In this document: one piece after another, positions 46,191-55,887 of the stretch
Position numbering within the stretch: position 1 is the first letter of the stretch
Layout of the letters: every line of letters begins with the position of its first letter
Assembly (NCBI RefSeq): GCF_040712315.1
Contig: NC_134015.1
Span: 17,981,614 to 18,045,613, forward strand
Direction of reading: 5' to 3'
Length of the DNA stretch: 64,000 nucleotides
DNA from: Castanea sativa
Taxonomy: Eukaryota; Streptophyta; Magnoliopsida; Fagales; Fagaceae
The notes under the pieces: model-generated
Databases searched by the model: none
The model's input: only the letters and a program-made list of their open reading frames with translations
What the model was told of the DNA's origin: nothing
Translations under genes and position numbers: made by a program

Positions 46191-46531
46191 TTAAATGTGA
46201 TGGGATATTCTTCTCTTTGGTGGCCCAAGGCAGACCACTTGGTAGAGCCCCCAACCAGTTGTCCAAGGTGACAAGCATCACAATATGAAGAGCCTGAATC
46301 ATATGGATGATTTAGACGAGGAAGATGTTAAGGATTGCAACTATATGAAGGAGTCACAAACACAAACCAATGAAGGTATGTGAAAAACACTAAGAGAGTT
46401 TCTACTCATCATCCCAAAGAAAACAACACACTTACTTAACCATGCATTGGAGTGGTTTAGGCCAACCCAACCCGAGCAAACCTAACTCATGAAGTGGGCT
46501 TGTTTTATTTTGCAAGAAAGGATGACACGAG
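46191..46531. other. Intergenic DNA
   Basis: No gene recognised. It is slightly richer in GC than the array to its left (GGCAGACCACTTGG and similar). It may be old repeat sequence. Confidence 0.4.
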
Positions 46532-47918
46532 TGTCAGGATGTGTGCCCTTAAATCCTATTGTATGATGTTATGTATGACATTGATGTTGTGATTAATAAG
46601 TTGTTTTATTATTATCTAAAAATAATGGTAACATGAATATTGGGATATTATCATATAGTCCATGAGATGCATAGTATCTGATTTATGTGAAAAGTCATAG
46701 AAGATATAAATCACAAGTTCTTTGTAAACTCAGAATTTTAGTTCGTAGTCGGTGATGAAATTGGGCATTTCATCTGCGAAGACTATAACATATCAACTAA
46801 GATGATTTGTCTTGATAATGAAAATGAAGATTTTTAGTTGGTATGTTGATATGTTTTAAGAGTTAAGACATATTGAACTGGACCGCTGTGAAATTTATTA
46901 TTCTCCTAACGACAATCAAATGAATAATAAATTTCACGACTTCTATTTACATGAACTCTTAATCCTAAGAGAATAATAGACTTGATCATGAAGTGTAGGT
47001 TACTTTGATACATCAAGAGTGAGATCTAAAGTAACGATCAAAGCCTCAGTATGTTGGGCAACCATATTTAGTGTTGATAGAACATATATTTTCAAAATGG
47101 AATTCATAGTCTCTTAACGGAGATATAAAATATTCCCTTGAGATAAGTTTAATAAGTTTGGTTATTCAGAGAGTTAGGTCTAACCACTTTGGTAAGGAGT
47201 TACTAAAGTATATATTTATGGAATTGAATTTCATAAATATATGATGAATAACTTAAAGAATTAAATTGAGTACTCAAGGAATTAAGATGTAAACTTCAAA
47301 GTGACAATCTACTTTCATGATTTTGTATTACTACGAATATTTTATGAAGAGGTTACATGTACAATAAAGTCTTGGGATATAATTTAAAAATAAGGCCTAG
47401 AGTGCAATTATATTTATATAGTAGTATTAAATATAGTTAATGGTAACTTTGGACTTGTCAAGAGTTGACAGAAAAAGCTCAAGGTCCATTGGAGCTAGTG
47501 TCTTATTGGTCCTTTTTGGTTACACTCCAAGCCACATACTGAAACCCAATTGGAAAGGCCCAAAAGGCCAGCCCAATTAGATAATCAGTTAGATACAAAA
47601 GGAGAAACATACAGAATATTAGTGTATGTGACATTATTGTGAAATGGTGTGTATGTGAGTGAAAGATACACTCTTATTCTCCCTTGGTTACTGATAGAAA
47701 GACCACACTTCTTGGGCGTTTATAGAATTGGAGTGAAAATTAAAAGTGTTCCCAATTTCATCTAATCTTTATTTTGAAATTCACTGCTTCAAGGTATGCT
47801 CTCTTGTTCTTAAATTCTGAAATTTACATAGTGCATGTTATCAATCGCGAATGAAGTAGATCCGTTAATTTTCCACTGCGTATGTTTTGTATGAGATACA
47901 AACCATGTTTTTCTAACA
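46532..47918 (+). mobile_element. Probable copia solo LTR (about 1.39 kb)
   Basis: It begins TGTCAGGATGTGTGCCC and ends TTTCTAACA, ends that pair as TGT(C/T)AG/CTAACA. The opening resembles copia LTRs that start TGTTAGGATGTGTGCCC. The flanks are ACGAG at the left and TTGAG at the right, matching at 3 of 5 positions, so the target duplication is decayed or the right end is misplaced. I see no internal region or primer-binding site. Confidence 0.6.
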
Positions 47919-48213
47919 TTGAGCATCCAAACGGTTTGTCATCCCCTCCTATCACAGTGATTTCCTCCTTAAAAACAATCCACCTTCTCCAACTTATGGA
48001 AGATAAGCTTTCAATTACTGTTAATCCATCATATGCCCAAATTGATCTCATGTCTTTTATACAACTCCAAGAACTATAGAAGTAAATTTTTGCTCCATTT
48101 TTTAATCTCTCTAAAGAGTAGAGATTATCCTGTAATGTGTATGTATGAGGTACAACTAATTTTGCCAAATAGTATAATTTTAGGAAAAAAAAAATTAGGA
48201 AGACCGCATCCAA
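47919..48213 (-). other. Unidentified open frame, possibly an exon fragment
   Basis: On the minus strand from 48213 the frame is open for about 98 codons up to the LTR edge, then continues into LTR sequence. The protein is rich in aromatic residues (IYFYSSWSCIKDMRSIWAYD, SSISWRRWIVFKEE, VIGGDDKPFGCSML). It does not look like a retroelement domain I know, nor do I recognise the family. It lies between an LTR insertion and a LINE insertion, so it could be a relic of a disrupted host gene. No start context or partner exon is visible. Confidence 0.3.
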
Positions 48214-48314
48214 CCAAATTTATTTTGTTATGTATCACTTTTTTAGAACTTAAGTTTGACAGCGAAACTCTAGTTTAATCCTTTCACAGCATAATAATAG
48301 ACCCCAATAAAGGA

Positions 48315-50302
48315 ATGGAAAGCTTTTCTAAGTCTCGTTTTCTCTCTAGAAAAGAGGAGGTTGAGCTTGCACGAAGTAATAAAAAGGTGAAGGATGTACA
48401 CCACGCTGGGTTTAGCATCGGTCAAGAGGAGAGCCAACTCCATCAATATAGGAGTAGGTTCTCTCCAAGTAATGGAAGCTCCTTCAAAGACAAACTTGTG
48501 GGTGAAATACCAGAAGCCTACAACCAGGCTTTCGAGTTGGACAATCACATGGAAGTAGAGGATGAATCGGACAATGAGGTGGCTGAGCTAAGGGAAGGCA
48601 TGGCGGCAGTAACACTCTCTAAGGAAGTGAAGCGGAGAATCAGGGGCCCATGGATCAACTCTTTGATTGTTAAGGTCTATGGCAGGGTTGTGGGTTACCA
48701 TTTCCTGTAAACCAAGCTTCTTGCACTATGGAAACCTACTGGGAAGTTGGATTTCATTGACCTAGGGAAAGATTTTTATCTTATCCTTTTTGGGCTGAAG
48801 GAGGATTACTCTGAAGTATTAAAGAAAGGCCCCTGGTTTATTGGGGAACATTTTCTTTCCATAAGGCCATGGGAACCTAACTTTAAACCGTCCTCGGCAA
48901 ATGTATCCTCCATTGCCATCTGGGTTAGGTTCTCGAAGCTCCCAATAGAGTATTATGGTATTGAGGTACTTAAGCAGATTGGGAAGTCTCTTGGGCATGT
49001 GTTAAGGATAGACACACACACACGACGACAAAAACCAGAGGAAGGTATGCAAGACTGTGCATACAAGTTGACATTAACAAACCTTTGATCACCTCAATTG
49101 TCTTGGGAGGTAAAGAGCAACCCATTTACTATGAGGGCATTCACAAGCTCTGTTTTTGCATGTGGTCGGATTGGGCATAGGAGGGAAGCATGCCTGTATG
49201 TCGTCTGAGCCAACTCATCGCTAGAGAAGGTGGATACGGCCAAACAGAATGCATGCATGAAGCATGATTTGGTGGTCCCAAACTCGGGGGAGGGAGACAC
49301 ATTACATGAGGACACCTCTGGTACGGTGTCAGATGATTTGTATGGCCCGTGGTTGGTGGTTACCAGGAGAAGGAGTGCGAACAAAAGTCCAAAAAAAGGA
49401 CTTGGCTTGGGCAGCCAAATGCAAGCTAAGCAAGATAGGACATCTTCCCTTAGTGGAATGATGGAGGGGTTCGACCCCACTAGGCATGAAGTGGAAGCTA
49501 AGCTGTGGCAAAATAGGGAGAGTAAAAGGAAATTGTTGCTGCTTGTTTTCAAGAATAGGGCTCAATCTATCTCCTTTGCTATTGGGCCCAATAACTTAGA
49601 CCGGGATAAGGGACCTTCCCTTCAGAGAATCAGCAAGGACAAGGGCCAAAGCAATAGCAAGGTGGCCCAAAGAAAAAACCTGATTAACTCCATTAAGGGC
49701 AAAAAGGGCTATGTCAAGCTTAGGCAATGTTGCAAGAGAGTTGCAAACCTAGCCGCTTCAATTCAGGCAGAAAATTTCAAAGACTTCATCCTTACAAGTA
49801 ACTCATTTATCCTCTCTCAGCCACACAAATGTTGAGACCAAATTTCACTTCTCAACTGCATCAAGGAACATGGTAGGCCATAAACCTCAAGGGGGTGGTA
49901 GTGGAAGTGCCAGAAATTATCATTGCTGAAATTCAGGTGAACCCGACTCACGTGATAGGGTGGTTCAATGCGAACTTGAAGAAAGCTTGGGAGTTCATCT
50001 TCCCATTGACAGAAGCGAGTGCAAGGGAGGGGAGCCTACCACTCACGGACAAGATATTGGGGGGGGGGAATTCCAATAAGCAACAAAAAATCACGAAGCT
50101 ACTTCAAGTTTTTCAACCAACTCTGGAGTTCAGTTTGCATTCTACCACACAGAGAATGAATATGAGGGTGTTGGAGCATTGTCTGACTTTGATACCAGGG
50201 AAAGGTCAAACGACGGAGATGGTAAAGTTGATAGGATGGAATTTGAGGAAGGAAAAGAAGGCCCGACCTATCACTGATGAGTGCCCTACACCCCATCATC
50301 AT
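48315..50302 (+). pseudogene. LINE 2 ORF1 (DUF4283 plus zinc knuckle), broken
   Basis: The frame starts MESFSKSRFLSRKEEVELAR and is open to a TAA-type stop at 48708-48710. It then resumes in the same frame with LLALWKPTGKLDFIDLGKDF (DUF4283 core), KKGPWFIGEHFLSIRPW and IAIWVRFSKLPIEYY (48747-49088). The zinc knuckle near 49160-49195 reads FACGRIGHRREAC, but the first Cys is one base out of frame because of an extra T. The C-terminal part is low in complexity and Lys/Ser-rich (49230-49835), with further shifts up to ORF2. ORF1 would bind LINE RNA; this copy is not functional. Confidence 0.85.
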
Positions 50303-50308
50303 CTCTTC

Positions 50309-53300
50309 ATGAATATAATAATGTGGAATAGCAGGGGCATTTTGAAGCCCAATTTTCAGAAGCATGTCAGGGAGGTAACCCAGAATCATGATCCGGCTGT
50401 GTTTGTGGTGATGGAGACTCGTCTCGGTAGTGAGAGAGCAAAGGAAATCATCGATAGGCTACCTTTTGATGGAGCTATCCATACGGCGACTATTGGATGC
50501 GCGGGTGGCTTATGGGTTCTTGTGGAATTCAAACAAGGTGGAAGTAAATCAGATGACCAACACCGAATAGGAAATTCATGTGTCTATCAAGGTGTGTAGC
50601 TCAGAATTTTCCTAGATTTTTTCTGCTGTGTATGCTAGTCCTAAGCTTGAAGAAAGAACCATTTTATGGAATAATTTGGCTACTGTAGCTAAGTATCATA
50701 ATTTACCTTGGGTTATTGCTGGGGATTTCAATGAGTCCCTTAATACTGATGATAAATTTGGTGGTAGAGTGATTAGTGTTAACAAGCCTTTACTATTCAA
50801 GGAATGTTTAGATAAGTGTAATATGATTGATCTTTGGTTTTCAGGGCCAGGGTTCACATGGACTAACCGCAGAGAAGTGGATGCTCTAATTCAAGAGAGA
50901 ATTGATTAATTCTTTGTTAATCCAGAGTGACTTAGCCTATTTACAGAAGCAAAAGTCACACATTTGACCTAGTGTCACTTTGATCATTGCCCTGTTCTAC
51001 TGGAAATGCAACCCAGACCCTCCACCTTTCTCAAGAGGCCTTTCAAATTCCAAAACTTCTGGGTGTCCGATCCATCATTTCCCAATGTGGTAGCAAATGC
51101 TTGGAAAAACTCAGCCTTGTTACCAATGGCCATTGAGAGTTTTTCTAAAGAGGCAGAAACCTAGAATCGATCTCATTTTGGGAATATTTTTGTGAAGAAG
51201 AAGAAGCTAATTTCAACATAAGTGGCTTACAAAAAGCCATAGCTTCTAGGCCCTCGACTTTCTTAGTTGAGTTGGAAAAGAAGTTGCTTTTTGATCTGGA
51301 CCTTGCCTAAGAAGAGGAGCTTTAGGCCTTAAAATCCAGAGTTAATTGGATGGTCTTTGGAGATAGGAATACTTCCTTTTACCATCTCTCAGCCATTGTG
51401 AGAAGGAAAATGAATCGTATTTCAGCCATAAAGAATAGTGTAGGGGATTGGTTCTTTAAAGAGAGTGATATTATGGATCATATTAATAACAGTTTCAAGA
51501 AACTCTACACCACTTCTCAAGTTTGGTCCGATTAGCATACCTCTCCCATTACCTCTTAGCAACTTTCTCTCATGGATAGCGATAGAGATAATCTTGATGC
51601 TAAAGTTTCAGATAAGGAGATCAAGGCAACCATATGGTCTCTTAAAGCTTCTAAAGCCCCAGGGCCAGATGGATTGCATGTGGGCTTCTTTCAACAATTT
51701 TGGCTAATTGTTGGGGACTCGATGAAGGCTGAGATTAAAAAGGTTTTTGTGGGAAAAAAAGGTTTCGAGCTACTTAAACAAGACTCATATAGCAATTATT
51801 CCTAAAGTTCAAGAGCCTGAAACTATAGGAAACTATAGGCCTATTAGCTTGTGTAACACGGTTTATAAGATCATTACAAAGATTATTGTGGCAAAATTAG
51901 GCCAATTTTGGGGGAGCTTATTTCACCGTTTCAAACATCCTTTGTGCCAGGAAGGAGGGGAATGGATAATGCCATTATTGTGCAAGAATTGATCCACACA
52001 ATTAGCAAGAAAAATGGGAGAGTGGGTTACATGGCAATCAAAATAGACCTTGAGAAAGCTTATGACAAGCTTGAATGGGGTTTTATAAGGGATATACTTG
52101 GGAAAGCTAATCTTCCAGAAAATTTAATTCAAGTTATAATGAGTTGTGTGTTGACAACTTCTTCTTCGATTTTATTCAATGGGGGTTGTTTAGAAGAGTT
52201 TTGTCCATCAAGGGGTATTAGACAAGGAGACCCCATTTCTCCTTATCTATATATCATTTGTATGGACTACCTGTGGCAACTAATCCAAGCGAAGTGTAAG
52301 GAGAACATTTGGATCCCTATCAAAGCCTCTAGAGGTGGACCGACTTTTTCTCATCTCTTCTTTGCCAACGACCTTATGCTATTTGCTAAAGCTGACCAAA
52401 AAAATTGTCTAGCCATACGAGATGCTTTGGATGAGTTTTGTGCTATCTTTGGACAAACTATCAGTGAATCCAAGTCTAGAGTATATTTCTCCCCCAATGT
52501 GGGTCGTGATACAAAGGAATCCCTCAGCGATATCCTTGGTTTTCAGTTCACTACAACAATTGGGAAGTATCTTGGTATCCCTATTAAAGTGCCGGGATCC
52601 TCGACTCAGGGTTTCAATTTTATTGTGGATAGGATGAAGCAAAAGTTGGCAGGGTGGAAGGCTAGCTTACTTTCTCAAGCAGGAAGGGCAGTGCTTGTTC
52701 AGTCATCCTTGTCAACAATTCCTAATTATGCAATGCAATGCACACACTTACTAACTAAGGTTTTGGACAGTATAGACCGGGTTAAAAATAATTTCTTATG
52801 GAGGTCTTCTGAATCTTCTAAGAAGATGCACTAGATAAGATGGGAAAAGTCACTAAGGTGAAGGGGGAAGGTGGATTGGGCCTTCAAACAGAAAAAGGAA
52901 GGAATATAAGTCTTCTTGCAAAGCTGAATTGGAGGTTTCAAATAGAGGGGGACTCCTTATAGGCCAAAGTAATTAAAAGCAAGTATTGTTCCCAGCAAAG
53001 ACTGATATCAAGGAACAGTGATAAGCTTCCTTGCTCGCAAGTTTGGGCTGGAATGAAGAAGGCTAGGACTGTTTTTCAAAATGGAACAACGTGGTTTCTT
53101 GGAAGGGAGAGTAATCTGAATTTTTGGTTTGATTCTTGGACAAGCCATGGTCCTCTAAGGCAGGTGGTTCAAGGGACTTTGCCTTTGGAAATTGAGAAGC
53201 TGAAGATTAGAGATGTTGTTGATGAAACAGGGTGGAATTGGGATCTTATTCCTTTTGATCTCCCTCTAATTTGCAAGAAGGAGATTCAAGCAATTCCTTT

Positions 53301-54279
53301 CGCACTAACCACTAAAAGTCAAGATAGACTTGCTTGGGTGGAAGCCAAACATGGAGATTTGGATCTTCATAGGGCTTATAGACTTGCAGAAGATTTGGGA
53401 ACTGTTGAACCTTTCCACGGGAAGTGGGTTTGGGACTTAAAAACCCTCCTTACAATTCATTTTTTTCTATGGAAGTGCTGCATAATAGTGTCAGGGTTAG
53501 AGAGCACTTAGTTGCAAGAGGCATAAGTACTAATGTCACCTACCCTTTGTGTCAATTCGGTGTTGAAACAATCTCTCATGCTCTTTGAGATTGTCCCACT
53601 ATCAAGGATATATGGATTCAGCTAGGAATATCGGTCAGTAATGGGACCTTCTTTACGCAAAACTTTCACTCATGGTTATCATCTAATTGTGCAAATGATA
53701 AGGCAGATGTTTGCCCTCCCATTCCTTGGAAAATTGTGTTTACCTTTGCTTTTTGGACTCTCTAGAGTCATAGAATTCAGGTTGTGTTCAACACCAGGAC
53801 GCCTAATCCATCATTAGCTAAAGAAATAGTTCATAGAGCCACAGAGTTCTTTTATTGTGCATACTTCCCAAAAATAGCGTCTCAGCTGGTTGCCAGGCAA
53901 ATCCGATTGGGAGAAACCTAGGCGTGGATGGGTTAAGTTGAAATTCGGGGCTAGTAGGAGGCGGGGGACTTATTCGCAACGAAGAAGGTGCCTGGATTGT
54001 GGGATTTGTAAGGAATATGGGAATTTCTTCTAGTTTCATAGCAGAATTATGGGCCTTAAGGGACGGATTGTTGATTTCTGTTCATAGGAACTTTAGTGCT
54101 CTTGAAGTTGAATGGGAGCTACTTAAAGTGCAAATAAGCTGGCTAGGATGGGAGCTACTCAGGATAGTCAGTTTAAGCTGTTCTTGTGTCCACCTATGGA
54201 ATTAGTTACTATTTTCAATTCTAATTTGAATGGGGTGTACTTAACTAGTTTGTGTACTAAAACTTCTTTTGTTCAGTAG
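50309..54279 (+). pseudogene. LINE 2 ORF2 (endonuclease, RT, RNase H), broken
   Basis: The ATG at 50309 gives MNIIMWNSRGILKPNFQKHV, the endonuclease start, then METRLG; the second half is at 50620-50909 (WVIAGDFNES, PGFTWTNRR), with a stop near 50907. Reverse transcriptase: KASKAPGPDGLHVGFFQQF (about 51639), NYRPISLCNTVYKI (51828), MAIKIDLEKAYDKLEWGF (about 52030), RGIRQGDPISPYLYI (about 52211) and HLFFANDLMLF (about 52352-52384), again F-A-N-D at the catalytic F-A-D-D box. The zinc region (53400-53600) and RNase H (about 53920-54205, GGGGLIRNEEGAW, IAELWALRDGL) follow. The natural end is probably the TAG at 54277. At least four breaks. Confidence 0.9.
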
Positions 54280-54332
54280 TTCTTAATGCAATTGTATTTT
54301 TACCACAAAAAAAAAAAAAAAACTCTAGTTTA

Positions 54333-54829
54333 CCAAAGTCAAGTTCCAACTATTATGGCAATCTAATTAAACATAATGCTTAGATTATAAAAAATGTTAC
54401 ATAACTAAATAAGTTTAGTTGGATGTATTTCTCCTAAATTTTTCCTTAAATTATGTTGTTTGGAAAAAAAATTTGTGTATGTACGCACAAGCTTAAATCG
54501 TATTTTATAAACGAGATTTCAGTTAAAATTATATGATTTAACCCATTTTCACAATGATAACTAAAATTGTTTTTCAAAACATAATTTCACAAAGCAGTGT
54601 GTACAACCGCGTATAACAAGTTGTGTGAAACAATAATTAACCCTCTCTACATGAGTCATAAAATGGGACAATTGGGAGATACAAATACAACAATGACATT
54701 TGCCTCATGTGAGAGGAAATTAAGTTCATAAGTTGGAAGCCAAAAGCTAAGCTCATCCATTTTCACCCACGACACTCATATCATTAATCATCATACACCT
54801 TTTAATCAATCAATCAATTATTATTATTA
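54333..54829. other. AT-rich intergenic DNA
   Basis: No supported gene between the LINE 2 target duplication and the MITE upstream of the myosin gene. Confidence 0.5.
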
Positions 54830-55001
54830 GGAATTTACTAACGTGTGCCCTTAGGGCATACATTAGTAAACTATTTTAAAAACTTTTTATGGAAAAACAA
54901 ATAAGTAATTAACTGTTTTGGCAGCTTTTTCAATTCTCCATAAAAAAAATTTCAAAATAGATGGTTAATGTATACCCTAAGAGCACACGTTAACCGGACC
55001 C
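54830..55001. mobile_element. Mutator-type MITE (172 bp), 9-bp TSD
   Basis: The ends GGAATTTACTAACGTGTGC and (complemented) GGGTCCGGTTAACGTGTGC form an inverted repeat that continues inward (CCCTTAGGGCATACATTA against CTCTTAGGGTATACATTA). TTATTATTA flanks it at 54821-54829 and 55002-55010, though in a low-complexity context. It is related to 17406-17592. It lies about 0.9 kb upstream of the myosin start codon, in the promoter region. Confidence 0.85.
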
Positions 55002-55439
55002 TTATTATTATTTAATTTAACTTCACTATACAGACTCTAGGAAGTCTCTTCTCATCCCAAGGTGTTAAGAGTAACCAAAGAGGCGAAGGGTACCAATCAA
55101 ACACACGAAAAGGGGCCAATATGTCCATATCCGTCAGATCCTATACCATGATTCAAATCCCACGTCCAATTTGAGGAGTTGTAAAAGCCTAAAGTAGAAC
55201 TGAATACACTCTGTTGAGAAATCCAACAGACACACAGTACATTCCGTTAAGAAACACACACACACATTCACACACAAACAGAGACAGAGATGACTTTGTT
55301 AGCAGCCACGAATTGGCGCGAAACAAAAGGAAAGCTAACCGAACTAACAGGGCCTCTTGAAGAATGTCACTTCCCAGAAACCATTTCGGATCCCAACATT
55401 CACTTCCTTTCCACACACACACAAACAGACACAACTGTC

Positions 55440-55492
55440 ATTTCTTTTTTTTTTTCTTCTTTTTCTTTTTTTTTTCTCTCTCTTTCCCTCAT
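55440..55492 (+). promoter_or_regulatory. Pyrimidine-rich patch upstream of myosin
   Basis: A nearly pure T/C stretch (CTTTTTCTTTT-, TCTCTCTCTTTCCC-type words) lies about 400 to 450 bases upstream of the ATG. Pyrimidine patches are common near plant transcription starts. I could not identify a TATA box with confidence, so the transcription start is unknown. Confidence 0.35.
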
Positions 55493-55514
55493 TTTCTCGC
55501 TAAATTTTTCCCGG

Positions 55515-55793
55515 AAAAAAATGGCATTTTCCGGCATTATTTTCGACAGTACTTGACTCCATTTTGGTTTTTGGCAAAAGGGTCGTTGTCTTTTGTGGTG
55601 TTTGTGATGAAGGAGGTGTAATTTTGGGCTGGAGATAGAGAGTCACTCCCTCACCAGAAAATTTTTCCTAGAAAAATTGGCGTTTCCTTGAGTTTTCTTT
55701 GATTCTACTTGACTCCAATTTGATTTTTTTGGCAAAAGAGTCGTTTTCTTTTATGGTATTTGTGGTCAAGAAAGTGCAATTTTGAGCTGGAGA
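55515..55793 (+). repeat. Tandem duplication in the myosin leader (156-bp period)
   Basis: The first copy (about 55515-55640) contains ACTTGACTCCATTTTGGTTT, GGCAAAAGGGTCGTTGTCTT and GGGCTGGAGA. The second (about 55671-55793) has ACTTGACTCCAATTTGATTT, GGCAAAAGAGTCGTTTTCTT and GAGCTGGAGA. The anchor ACTTGACTCC is at 55551 and 55707. Both lie between the pyrimidine patch and the start codon, so most of this is probably 5' untranslated sequence. Confidence 0.85.
55521..55556 (+). other. Upstream ORF (11 codons) in the myosin leader
   Basis: ATG GCA TTT ... ACT TGA encodes MAFSGIIFDST and ends well before the main start. In the second copy of the leader duplication the corresponding position reads TTGGCG, so the ATG is present only in copy one. 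If transcription starts upstream of it, it could reduce translation of the myosin; this is an inference. Confidence 0.4.
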
Positions 55794-55887
55794 GTTGAAG
55801 GGTATTAGATCTTTGAATCCATCATCTGATAATTTTATGAAGCAAGAGTTTTGAACGTAGCTGAGCTTTGATCGAAATCTTAAAAAA

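Larger units (their letters stand above)
48278..54319 (+). mobile_element. Near full-length L1-type LINE 2 (6.04 kb)
   Basis: The element is bracketed by the 13-base target duplication AAACTCTAGTTTA at 48265-48277 and 54320-54332, with an A-tail at about 54307-54319. The order is leader (48278-48314), ORF1, ORF2, 3' region. It is a different subfamily from LINE 1, as the proteins differ throughout. It is disabled by stops and frameshifts but still has a 308-codon open RT segment. Orientation is plus, the same as LINE 1. Confidence 0.93.

Noticed and set aside
55290..55621. Two long frames upstream of the myosin ATG
   Set aside because: They run through a T/C-rich patch with Phe/Ser runs and show no domain; treated as promoter or leader.
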